A DNA stretch of 7,598 bases, taken from contig JACQUM010000025.1 of NCBI GenBank assembly GCA_016210295.1, forward strand, positions 1 through 7,598. Reading direction: 5' to 3'. A model generated the notes under the pieces. The model was not told where the DNA came from and did not search any database. It worked only from the letters and a program-made list of their open reading frames with translations. Each line of letters opens with the position of its first letter. Position 1 is the first letter of the stretch. Origin of the DNA: Chloroflexota bacterium. Lineage in GTDB: Bacteria; Chloroflexota; Dehalococcoidia; UBA6926; JACQUM01. Made by a program: the position numbers and the translations under genes. Positions 1 to 6,296 of this stretch are shown here, piece after piece.

Positions 1-49
1 CCCTGCCAATCCCGAGTCTTCGAGACTGGACTCCCCTTTTTCAGCAGCC
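1..49. mobile_element. Right-hand end of a MITE-like inverted-repeat element (copy 1, truncated by window edge)
   Basis: This stretch matches the right end of the element at 6127-6294 in the same orientation. Both share GCCAATCCCGA, then CTGGACTCCC, then a T5 run and CAGC. In copy 1 the hairpin register gives arms TCCCGA (10-15) and TCGAGA (20-25) with one mismatch. In copy 2 the same arms pair perfectly while the loop sequence differs. Copy 1 can also fold as AGTCT (15-19) with AGACT (23-27). The left end lies outside the window, so length and terminal repeats cannot be confirmed here. No coding capacity is visible. It is probably a non-autonomous dispersed repeat; a REP-like palindrome family is the alternative. 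Confidence 0.6.
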
Positions 50-110
50 TGATAGGAACAGGCACCGTGAGGCCCGCTGAACTCCGAGGCCCCTCCCACC
101 CCTCGTCGCT

Positions 111-140
111 TTGCCATAAAGACATATACTTCGTTATAAT
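111..140 (+). promoter_or_regulatory. Sigma-70-type promoter for the moxR operon
   Basis: A -35-like TTGCCA (111-116) and a perfect TATAAT -10 (135-140) are separated by 18 bp. They sit in a short AT-rich island within otherwise GC-rich DNA. Transcription would start near 147, giving a leader of about 40 nt before the ATG at 187. It is the only strong promoter-like sequence I see upstream of the five plus-strand genes, so it probably drives all of them. I see no convincing operator palindrome over it. Confidence 0.72.
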
Positions 141-175
141 ATCCCCACTCTCGCCGCTGGGAGATAGCTAATCAC

Positions 176-180
176 GGAGG
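176..180 (+). promoter_or_regulatory. Ribosome binding site of the MoxR gene
   Basis: GGAGG lies 6 nt before the ATG at 187. This good Shine-Dalgarno supports that start. It contrasts with the weak or absent sites in front of the next three genes, which suggests translational coupling downstream. Confidence 0.7.
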
Positions 181-186
181 GAAGGC

Positions 187-1161
187 ATGGCGAACCCCAG
201 GGAGCGGGCGCGGGAGATCGCCCAGGGCGTCCTCGCCAACGTCGAGCGCGTCATCATCGGGAAACACGAGACGACCGAGCTGGCCCTCATCGCCATCCTC
301 AGCGGGGGGCATGTCCTCATCGAAGACGTGCCCGGAGTGGGGAAGACGGTGCTGGCGAAGAGTTTGGCCATCTCCCTCGGCTGCTCGTTCAAACGGGTGC
401 AGTTCACGCCTGACCTCCTGCCCAGCGACATCATCGGCGTCAACCTCTTCAACCAGAGGACAGGCGAGTTCGAGTTCCGTCCAGGTCCCGTCCTTGCCCA
501 AGTCGTCCTGGCCGACGAGGTGAACCGCGGCACGCCCAAGACCCAGTCGGCCCTGCTGGAGGCAATGGAGGAGGGCCAGATCACCGTCGACGGCGTCACC
601 CACACCCTCCCCAAGCCCTTCCTAGTCCTGGCCACCCAGAACCCCCTGGAGCACGAGGGAACCTTCTCCCTGCCCGAGGCCCAGAGGGACCGCTTCCTCC
701 TCCGCATTCATCTTGGCTATCCTGCCCTGGACGCCGAGATGGCTATCATGGAGTCGCAGCGTCTCAGGCATCCCATCGAGGACCTGCAGCCCATCTCTTC
801 GCCCGAGGAGCTGCTCGACCTTCAGCAGGAGGTCCGGGAGACTTACGTAGACGACATGATCAAGAGGTATATCGCCCTGATCGTCGATGCCACTCGCACG
901 CATCCCGCCGTGTACGTCGGCGCCTCCCCCCGAGGGGCTCTGGCCCTCTACCGGGCCTCTCAGGCCCGAGCCCTCCTCCAGGGCCGCGACTACATCCTCC
1001 CCGACGACGTGAAGACTCTCGTCCCCTACGCCCTCGCTCACCGCCTCATCCTCAATCCCACCGCCAGGATGCAGGACCTCTCCGTGCAGGAGGTCCTCCA
1101 GCAGACGGTCCAGTCGGTCCCCGTACCAGGAGCGGCTCCCCAGAGCCAGCCACGGGGCTAG
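187..1161 (+). CDS. MoxR family AAA+ ATPase
   Basis: This 324-residue protein is a complete MoxR-type AAA+ ATPase, cytoplasmic, of the usual family length. Visible motifs in order are Walker A around residues 46-54 (EDVPGVGKT; K53, T54), Walker B around 106-113 (VVLADEVN; D110, E111), sensor 1 at 148-153 (LATQNP; N152), the family signature LPEAQRDRF at 162-170 with arginine-finger candidates, and sensor 2 in GASPRG at 245-250 (R249). The C-terminal half is the lid domain. The family couples ATP hydrolysis to remodelling or maturation of partner proteins, often those with von Willebrand A-like domains. Here the natural partner is the DUF58 protein encoded next. The start is fixed by the Shine-Dalgarno and the promoter just upstream. 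Family assignment is secure; the client and process are inferred. Confidence 0.95.
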   Translation: MANPRERAREIAQGVLANVERVIIGKHETTELALIAILSGGHVLIEDVPGVGKTVLAKSLAISLGCSFKRVQFTPDLLPSDIIGVNLFNQRTGEFEFRPGPVLAQVVLADEVNRGTPKTQSALLEAMEEGQITVDGVTHTLPKPFLVLATQNPLEHEGTFSLPEAQRDRFLLRIHLGYPALDAEMAIMESQRLRHPIEDLQPISSPEELLDLQQEVRETYVDDMIKRYIALIVDATRTHPAVYVGASPRGALALYRASQARALLQGRDYILPDDVKTLVPYALAHRLILNPTARMQDLSVQEVLQQTVQSVPVPGAAPQSQPRG

Positions 1162-1180
1162 CGTCTCAGACAGATAGCCA

Positions 1181-1210
1181 GGGGAGACGGCGGAGGTGTT
1201 AACTCTCCCC
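1181..1210. repeat. Inverted repeat in the moxR-DUF58 intergenic gap
   Basis: GGGGAGA (1181-1187) and TCTCCCC (1204-1210) are perfect reverse complements around a 16-nt loop that contains a GGAGG (1192-1196). No T-run follows, so it is not a standard intrinsic terminator. It could be an mRNA stability or processing hairpin, or chance in GC-rich DNA. The rest of the 108-bp gap (1162-1269) shows no gene. Confidence 0.3.
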
Positions 1211-1269
1211 CAGCAGAAGATGACGCGGACAAAAGCGGCGAAGAAAAGAGCGAGACCACACCGAAAAGC

Positions 1270-2511
1270 ATGCGGACCCGACGGATCATCCTCATTGCCC
1301 TCCTCCTGGTCTCCCTCTTCCTGACCCTGGCGTCAGGATTCTACGCCACCGCCTACCTCGTCTACATTCTGGGGGCGGTCCTGGGGCTCACCTGGCTTTG
1401 GGCTCGGGGCAGCGTCGGAGGAGTCAAGGTCTCGGTCACCCGGCGGCAGCTCCTCGTCCAGACGGGGGACTGGGTGGAGGAGCGCATCGGCATTGAGAAC
1501 ACGACGCGGGTGCCCAAGCTCTGGCTTCAAGTAGAGGACATCGGGACTTTCCCGGGCCTTCAAGGGCGCGTCCTCGGCCTGGAAGCTCAGCAGTACCGGT
1601 CCTGGAAGATTCGAGCCCAGGCCACGCATCGGGGCCGCTTCACCCTGGGGCCGCTCCGCATCCGCTCCGGCGATCCTCTGGGCCTGGTCCAAGTGGAGAA
1701 GACCTTTCCTGGGACGGACCAGCTCATCGTCTACCCCACCGCCGTCCCATTGGACCGCTTCGTCCTCTCCTTGGCGCAGTACGCTGGCGAGGCGGCTGAG
1801 TACCGCTCCACGGCGATGCTGACCCCTAACGTGGTCAGCATCCGGCGATACGTTGTGGGCGACAGCCTGGCCTCCATCCACTGGAAGAGCACGGCGAAGC
1901 ACGGGCGGCTGATGGTGAAAGAGTTCGAGACGGAGATGCACAGCGACGTGTGGGTCGTTTTAGACCTCCAGCGACGCGTCCACCTCGGTGAAGGACTGGA
2001 GAGCACGGAGGAGTACGCCGTGAAGGCGGCGGCCTCCATCGCGCAATATCTTCTGGCCGTGGGGGACACCGTGGGGCTCTTCGGCATCGGCGACCTGGAG
2101 TACCTCGTCCCACCCGACGAAGGGGAGCGGCAGCGGTGGCACATCTACGAGTCCCTCGCGCTGTGCCGCGCCCAAGGACGCTTCACCCTGACCGAGGCTC
2201 TGGCCTCTCTTGGGCACCACGCCGGGCGCCGGACGGCCCTGGTAGTCATCACCCCCTCGCCTGAGCAGGCGATGAACGCCGCCCGGCATCTTCTCGAAGG
2301 CGGCCTCCCCGGCGCTCTTGTGCTCCTGGACCCCTTGAGCTTCGGGGGGCAGGAGAGCCTCCCCATCATCGGCAACCTGCTGGCCAGCGGACTCGCCGTC
2401 TATCTCGTCAAGCGGGGAGACGACCTCGCTCAGGCCCTTTCGCCGAACGGCGCCGCTCTTCCTCTCCAGCACGGCTCCATCGATCCTCCCGCTCCCTCCA
2501 AGGCCCGGTAA
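1270..2511 (+). CDS. DUF58 domain-containing membrane protein (MoxR partner)
   Basis: The protein has 413 residues. Two closely spaced hydrophobic segments (about 5-21 and 24-45) anchor it in the membrane. A beta-rich region follows (about 50-160), with GRFTLGPLRIRSGDPLG near 122-138, typical of DUF58 proteins. The DUF58 signature spans about 190-220 (RRYVVGDSLASIHWKSTAK, then KEFE). After it comes a von Willebrand A-like start at 226-233 (DVWVVLDL). The usual MIDAS serines after that aspartate are not evident, so metal binding is doubtful. The C-terminal half should be cytoplasmic, where the upstream MoxR ATPase could act on it. ATG 1270 is the only usual start codon in frame after the moxR stop, and it lacks a clear Shine-Dalgarno. 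The next gene starts 2 bp after its TAA stop. The biochemical function of DUF58 is not established. Confidence 0.9.
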   Translation: MRTRRIILIALLLVSLFLTLASGFYATAYLVYILGAVLGLTWLWARGSVGGVKVSVTRRQLLVQTGDWVEERIGIENTTRVPKLWLQVEDIGTFPGLQGRVLGLEAQQYRSWKIRAQATHRGRFTLGPLRIRSGDPLGLVQVEKTFPGTDQLIVYPTAVPLDRFVLSLAQYAGEAAEYRSTAMLTPNVVSIRRYVVGDSLASIHWKSTAKHGRLMVKEFETEMHSDVWVVLDLQRRVHLGEGLESTEEYAVKAAASIAQYLLAVGDTVGLFGIGDLEYLVPPDEGERQRWHIYESLALCRAQGRFTLTEALASLGHHAGRRTALVVITPSPEQAMNAARHLLEGGLPGALVLLDPLSFGGQESLPIIGNLLASGLAVYLVKRGDDLAQALSPNGAALPLQHGSIDPPAPSKAR

Positions 2512-2513
2512 CG

Positions 2514-4814
2514 ATGGACGCCTCCCTTCCCGCCGCCCGAACCCTCCCCTCCCTGCCCCACGTGCTTCCACAGAGGTTCAGCCCTGCAGGGGGCTGGGTG
2601 ACATTCGTCCTCGCCCTCCTCACCTCTCTCGTCATCGTTCTCTCCCTCGAGGCGGCCCACTGGACGGAGGGGACGGCGGACCTGAAGGCGATCGCCATCG
2701 CCGGAGGAGTCATCGGGCTCGTCGTCGCCAGCGTCCGCCGCTTCTTGGTCCTCCCACACCTCCTGGCCCTCGGCCTGGGAGCACTCCTCAGCTTTAACCA
2801 GACACTGAGCGTCGTCCATGCGACGACATGGGAGGGCCAGGCAGTCATCGCCCTGAAACGGATAGACCTCTGGTGGCAGACTCTCTCCGAAGGGGGGCTG
2901 AGCCCCGACCAGCTTCCCCTTGGCCTCGCCGTGACATTCTTGGCCTGGCTTCTCGCCTACATCACGGTCTTCCTGGCGGCCCGAACCCAGAGCATCTGGG
3001 CGCTGGTGCCCACCGGGTTCGCCCTTCTTTCCAACCTGACCTACTTGCCCGATCAGTTCGCCACCTGGCTCTTCCTCTACCTCCTGGCCGCCGCTCTCCT
3101 GCTCGCCTGGATGGTATTCCAAGAGCGACGGCGCTCCTGGTCGCGAGCGGGCACGGCGACGGAGCCCTGGTTGGGGTTCCACTTCGTCCACGCCGTCTTC
3201 TGGCTCGCTGTGGCGGTCTCCTTCGTCATTGTGTTCCTCCCGCGCCTGGACCGCGGGCCGGACATCTTCGGTGTCGCCTGGAACGCTCTGCGAACGCCCA
3301 TCGGGGGTGGCGAGGGAGAGTTCCGTCGCCTCTTCGCGGGGCTGCCGTCCAAAGTCGCCGTCCCTCTCTACAGCTTCGGCCCCGAGATGCCCCTCCTGGG
3401 GGCCATCGGCCTTTCGGAGAAAGAGGTGATGCTGGTGGAGTCCGATATCGGCCTCTACCTTCAAGCCAGGAACTACGACGAGTACCACCCCTGGGGCTGG
3501 CGGAATGCTCCCACCGCAATCTACGAGGCAGGTCAGGAGTCGGACATCACCAGCGGCACGGGGCAGCCAGGACGACGGGTGACCGTGGGGATCGAGATCG
3601 TCCAGCCAAGCCAGTCCATCTTCTACACAGGGACTCCCTTGAAGGTGAGCATCCCCGTGGCGGTCGAAGAGACGGAAGGGGCGGCGCCGGGGGGCCGCGG
3701 GCTGATCGACCTGCAGAGCCTGAATCTCTTGCTGCCCGGGACACGTTACACCGTGCAGGCAGCGGCGCCCAACTTCCTGCCCCAGGACCTGGCCCGCGCT
3801 CCCGCGGTGTACCCGGCCTGGGTGCGAGAACGTTACCTCCAGCTCCCGCCTTCCTTCCCGGAGCGGGTGCGCCGCTTGGCCCAAGAGGTAACGGCACGCG
3901 CGTCGACGCCCTACGACAAGGCTCGCGTCATCACCATCTACCTGCGCACCCTGAAGTACGACCAGAAGATCGCCGCACCCCCTCCTGGCGCGGACGCCGT
4001 CGAGAGTTTCCTCTTCTCCCAGAAGGTGGGCTACAGCGATTACTTCGCCTCGGCGGCAGTGACGATGCTGCGGTCCGTCGGCGTGCCCGCGCGACTGGCC
4101 GTGGGATACCATGTGACCGAGTACGACCCCAACCGGCAGAAGTACGTGGCCAGGGAGTCGGACGCCCATGCCTGGCCCGAGGCCTACTTCCCCAGCTTCG
4201 GCTGGGTGCCCTTCGAGCCGACTCCCACCCTGGCCCCCATCCTCTCGCAGACCGCCTTCTATGAGGGAGAGGAAACGCCTGTCAACTACCTGGAGCTGTT
4301 CGGCCCAGGCTACGACATCCTCGGCGAGTTCGGAGGTGAAGGGGGCCTGGAGAGCCTGGAGGGCCTGGAACCGTTTTCTCAGCCCCTGGAACCCGAGGTG
4401 TTCCCCATTTTCCTGGTCCTGGGTGGCGTCGGCGTCATCCTGGTCCTCCTCTCGATCCCCCCTCTCTCCCTCTACTGGTGGCTGGGCCTGGCCTTGCCGA
4501 CGAACCCGCACCAGGCCTACCGACGAATGGGTCTGCTGAGCTTCCTTGCCGGGCTCCGGCGCCGCCCTTGGGAGACTCCTCAGGAGTACGGTGCGCGCCT
4601 CGGACAGGTAGACCCTTCGGTGGCGGAGGCCGCCGGCGCCGTCACCACAGCCTATTCCCGTGCCCAGTACAGCGCCAACAAGGCTGCCCCCCAGGAAATG
4701 GAGAGGGTGCGTGCCACCTGGCGCTCCCTCGCGCCGCACCTGCTCAATCGCGGCCTGTCCCGCCTCTCGCGGGTCCGGCTGCCTCGCCGCCCTGCGCCTC
4801 AACCCTCCTCCTAG
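2514..4814 (+). CDS. TgpA-type membrane transglutaminase-like protein with Ser at the catalytic Cys position
   Basis: The protein has 766 residues. About seven hydrophobic segments (roughly 29-47, 58-75, 77-94, 134-155, 159-176, 183-202, 222-243) form the DUF3488-like N-terminus. A large extracytoplasmic part follows (about 245-628), then a membrane segment (629-660) and a cytoplasmic DUF4129-like tail (about 664-745). The transglutaminase core lies near 450-575. At the nucleophile motif the sequence reads GYSDYFASA, giving Ser508 where active members have Cys. His552 (DAHAW) is kept, and Glu568 (GWVPFEPTP) stands where Asp is usual. Spacings of 44 (508-552) and 16 (552-568) match those I recall for the Pseudomonas TgpA triad, so the alignment is not in doubt. 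The gene starts 2 bp after the DUF58 stop with only a weak AAGG upstream, so it is probably translationally coupled. Family is secure; activity is uncertain. It may be a serine-dependent variant or an inactive binding fold. Confidence 0.92.
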   Translation: MDASLPAARTLPSLPHVLPQRFSPAGGWVTFVLALLTSLVIVLSLEAAHWTEGTADLKAIAIAGGVIGLVVASVRRFLVLPHLLALGLGALLSFNQTLSVVHATTWEGQAVIALKRIDLWWQTLSEGGLSPDQLPLGLAVTFLAWLLAYITVFLAARTQSIWALVPTGFALLSNLTYLPDQFATWLFLYLLAAALLLAWMVFQERRRSWSRAGTATEPWLGFHFVHAVFWLAVAVSFVIVFLPRLDRGPDIFGVAWNALRTPIGGGEGEFRRLFAGLPSKVAVPLYSFGPEMPLLGAIGLSEKEVMLVESDIGLYLQARNYDEYHPWGWRNAPTAIYEAGQESDITSGTGQPGRRVTVGIEIVQPSQSIFYTGTPLKVSIPVAVEETEGAAPGGRGLIDLQSLNLLLPGTRYTVQAAAPNFLPQDLARAPAVYPAWVRERYLQLPPSFPERVRRLAQEVTARASTPYDKARVITIYLRTLKYDQKIAAPPPGADAVESFLFSQKVGYSDYFASAAVTMLRSVGVPARLAVGYHVTEYDPNRQKYVARESDAHAWPEAYFPSFGWVPFEPTPTLAPILSQTAFYEGEETPVNYLELFGPGYDILGEFGGEGGLESLEGLEPFSQPLEPEVFPIFLVLGGVGVILVLLSIPPLSLYWWLGLALPTNPHQAYRRMGLLSFLAGLRRRPWETPQEYGARLGQVDPSVAEAAGAVTTAYSRAQYSANKAAPQEMERVRATWRSLAPHLLNRGLSRLSRVRLPRRPAPQPSS

Positions 4815-4822
4815 CCGCACCC

Positions 4823-5365
4823 ATGAAGCCCATAGCCCAGACTGTCTTCCCGCTCGGAGGAGGCTCATGGGCGGGCCTTGCTTGCTCCCCCCTTGGCCTT
4901 CGCGCCCTCCTCCTGCCGGCCTCTTCTCCCCAAGCGGTTGCCGGGCGCCTCGCCGCACAGTTCGGGCCCCTTCCCGAGCAACCCGCCGCCTTCGGAGAGA
5001 CGCCTGAGCTTCTGCGGCGCTTCTGGGCCAGCGAGAAGGTCGTCTTTTCGGCACCCCTGGACTGGGATGAGGCGACGGGCTTCCAGCGGGCTGTCTGGAC
5101 GGCCCTCCTTTCCATCTCCTGGGGCGAGAGGCGGAGCTACGGCTGGGTCGCTGCGGCCATCGGAAGGCCGCGGGCGATGCGAGCAGTGGGACAGGCGGTG
5201 GGAGCGAACCCGTTACCCATCATCGTCCCGTGCCACCGGGTGGTGGCCTCGGACGGCTCCCTCCACGGGTACAGTGGCGGGCTGGAGATGAAAAAGAGAC
5301 TGTTGGCACGCGAGAGGGGCATAGCCCTTCGTTCCTTCCATCGAACCACGGGGAAGCCGCCGTGA
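4823..5365 (+). CDS. ogt: Methylated-DNA--[protein]-cysteine S-methyltransferase (O6-alkylguanine repair)
   Basis: This 180-residue protein transfers alkyl groups from O6-alkylguanine (and O4-alkylthymine) in DNA to its own cysteine, in one irreversible turnover. The acceptor motif PCHRVV is at 136-141 (Cys137). Other signatures are FQRAVWTALLSI (88-99), GERRSYGWVAAAIG (101-114) and RAVGQAVGANP (120-130), containing the arginine finger (Arg120) and the Asn129 hinge. HGYSGGLEMKKRLL (148-161) closes the active-site region. The short N-terminal domain (about 1-75) begins in the family style, with a PLG motif followed by small residues. ATG 4823 lies 8 bp after the upstream stop and lacks a Shine-Dalgarno; I chose it because the N-terminal domain fits and the spacing suggests coupling. 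The stop overlaps the next gene. The symbol ogt is by family; sequence alone does not separate Ogt- from MGMT-style naming. Confidence 0.93.
   Translation: MKPIAQTVFPLGGGSWAGLACSPLGLRALLLPASSPQAVAGRLAAQFGPLPEQPAAFGETPELLRRFWASEKVVFSAPLDWDEATGFQRAVWTALLSISWGERRSYGWVAAAIGRPRAMRAVGQAVGANPLPIIVPCHRVVASDGSLHGYSGGLEMKKRLLARERGIALRSFHRTTGKPP
5350..5356 (+). promoter_or_regulatory. Ribosome binding site supporting the GTG start of the MBL gene
   Basis: GGGGAAG lies 5 nt before the GTG at 5362. The reading frame stays open far upstream (into the ogt gene), so this site helps decide that the protein begins at 5362 with MRLFGPTEV, where MBL-fold homology would be expected to start. Confidence 0.5.
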
Positions 5366-6093
5366 GGCTGTTTGGCCCGACCGAGGTAGCACCCGGCGTC
5401 TACCAGATTCCAGCCCTCGGCGCCAAGGTCGCGGTACTGTTCGACGCGGAAGGAATCGTGCTTGTGGATACCGGCTGGCGGAGAAGCCTGGGCCTCGTCG
5501 AAGCCGGGCTTAAGGCCCTCGGCTCGACCCTGGCCGCGGTGCGGCTCGTCGTGCTCAGCCATTCCCACCCAGACCATATGGGCGAGCTCGCCAACGTGGT
5601 GGCGGCCACCGGGGCCAAGGTAGCGGTTCACTGGAAAGAGGTCGAGACGGTTGCGAATAGAGCCGAAGCCCTTCCGAGTCCCTTCCACAATCCTCTTCTA
5701 GCCCGGCTCACCGCCCCTCTTCTGCCCTTGTTCTATGGGCCACCTGTCCCCGTCGCCTACTCCCTCCAGGACGGGGATCGCCTCCCCACCGCCCGAGAGG
5801 TCCGCGTCATCCATACGCCGGGGCATACTCCAGGGAACATCTGTCTGTTCATGCCCTCGGAGAGGCTGCTCTTCGCTGGTGACGCGCTTCAGTACCGGTT
5901 CCACAGGCTCAGTCCCCCCGCGTTCTGGGTGACCCACAACTATCCCCAAGCCACGGACTCCTTGAAGCGTCTTCTGAACCTGGACTTCACCCTCATCTGT
6001 TTCAGCCACTTCCCTCCCCTCCGGCACGACGCGCGCGGAGCCCTTGGCCGCCTCGTCAAGAAAATAGAAGAGCACCAGCCCCACAGGAGATGA
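5362..6093 (+). CDS. MBL-fold (metallo-beta-lactamase superfamily) metallohydrolase
   Basis: Read from GTG 5362, the protein has 243 residues and overlaps the ogt stop by 4 bp (GTGA). It is a compact, single-domain MBL-fold hydrolase with no signal peptide, so it should be cytoplasmic. The dinuclear metal site is complete: HSHPDH at 67-72 (His67, His69, Asp71, His72), His155 in TPGHTPG, Asp174 in AGDAL, and His216 in CFSHFPPL. The N-terminal strands GVYQIP and GIVLVDTG (31-38) are typical of glyoxalase II-like members. The glyoxalase-specific extra domain is not evident, and the region between 90 and 130 is specific to this protein. The substrate cannot be read from sequence; thioesters, phosphoesters or lactones are all possible. 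Longer in-frame starts inside ogt are rejected because they lack homology-like sequence. Confidence 0.9.
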   Translation: MRLFGPTEVAPGVYQIPALGAKVAVLFDAEGIVLVDTGWRRSLGLVEAGLKALGSTLAAVRLVVLSHSHPDHMGELANVVAATGAKVAVHWKEVETVANRAEALPSPFHNPLLARLTAPLLPLFYGPPVPVAYSLQDGDRLPTAREVRVIHTPGHTPGNICLFMPSERLLFAGDALQYRFHRLSPPAFWVTHNYPQATDSLKRLLNLDFTLICFSHFPPLRHDARGALGRLVKKIEEHQPHRR

Positions 6094-6155
6094 GAGATGG
6101 TCAAAACGCCAATGCAGTTTCCAGCAGGGTGCTGAAAAACCCTTCGACCATCCCC

Positions 6156-6208
6156 CTACCCCCTTCCCTTGGCAGGCTCAGGGCAGGCTCTGGCTAGGAA
6201 GGGGGTAG
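6156..6208. repeat. 12-bp perfect stem with a tandem 9-mer in its loop
   Basis: CTACCCCCTTCC (6156-6167) pairs perfectly with GGAAGGGGGTAG (6197-6208) around a 29-nt loop. The loop holds GGCAGGCTC twice (6171-6179 and 6182-6190), an 11-bp period. This is the strongest hairpin in the window and the core of the element at 6127-6294. Confidence 0.75.
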
Positions 6209-6233
6209 AAATTATATCTGGGGGACACCCCCA

Positions 6234-6253
6234 TCCGCCTACGGCGGACCGCC
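6234..6253. repeat. Short overlapping palindromes inside the element
   Basis: TCCGCC (6234-6239) pairs with GGCGGA (6243-6248) over a 3-nt loop. The second arm overlaps another palindrome, GGCGG-A-CCGCC (6243-6253). The two folds exclude each other. Confidence 0.6.
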
Positions 6254-6255
6254 AA

Positions 6256-6286
6256 TCCCGATTTCTCGGGACTGGACTCCCTTTTT
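6256..6286 (+). terminator. Possible intrinsic terminator for the plus-strand operon, carried by the element
   Basis: TCCCGA/TCGGGA (6256-6271, loop TTTC) is followed after 10 nt by T5 (6282-6286). Alternatively GGGA (6268-6271) pairs with TCCC (6278-6281) directly before the T5, a short stem. Neither form is canonical, but no better terminator follows the MBL gene. Strength is uncertain. Confidence 0.3.
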
Positions 6287-6296
6287 CAGCGCCCGA

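Larger units (their letters stand above)
6127..6294. mobile_element. MITE-like inverted-repeat element (copy 2, complete)
   Basis: A 168-bp non-coding element lies between convergent genes. Its ends, GGGTGCTGAAAAA (6127-6139) and TTTTTCAGCGCCC (6282-6294), are inverted repeats matching at 12 of 13 positions. The outer flanks also look related (TCC and TAG-like bases), so the true end may reach about 6303. The interior is built of nested palindromes: a 12-bp perfect stem (6156-6167 with 6197-6208), GGGGG/CCCCC (6220-6232), TCCGCC/GGCGGA (6234-6248) and TCCCGA/TCGGGA (6256-6271). The right end recurs at 1-49. No clear target-site duplication is visible. A non-autonomous transposable element is the best reading; a structured intergenic repeat family is the alternative. 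Confidence 0.72.

Noticed and set aside
69..92. Direct repeat GAGGCCC (69-75 and 86-92) upstream of the promoter
   Set aside because: A 7-bp GC-rich repeat is expected by chance here, and it is not placed like an operator over the promoter.
2828..4264. A 478-residue plus-strand frame inside the transglutaminase gene
   Set aside because: It is an out-of-frame, Arg/Pro/Gly-rich shadow of the real gene with no motif.
4867..5007. A small frame starting at an ATG after a strong GGAGG-like sequence (about 4857-4863) near the start of ogt
   Set aside because: It would encode about 46 residues rich in Pro and Arg, is out of frame with ogt and overlaps its conserved N-terminal domain. The purine-rich stretch is explained by Gly-Gly-Gly codons of ogt.
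2430..5054. An 874-residue open frame on the minus strand, opposite the transglutaminase gene
   Set aside because: It lies antisense to a clearly recognised gene, has no recognisable domain, and its composition (rich in Arg, Gly, Gln, Glu, Pro) is typical of a shadow frame opposite GC-biased codons.
5230..5361. Longer N-terminus for the MBL protein from in-frame starts inside ogt
   Set aside because: The extra sequence is a shadow of the ogt C-terminus, while GTG 5362 has a Shine-Dalgarno and begins just before the expected MBL homology.
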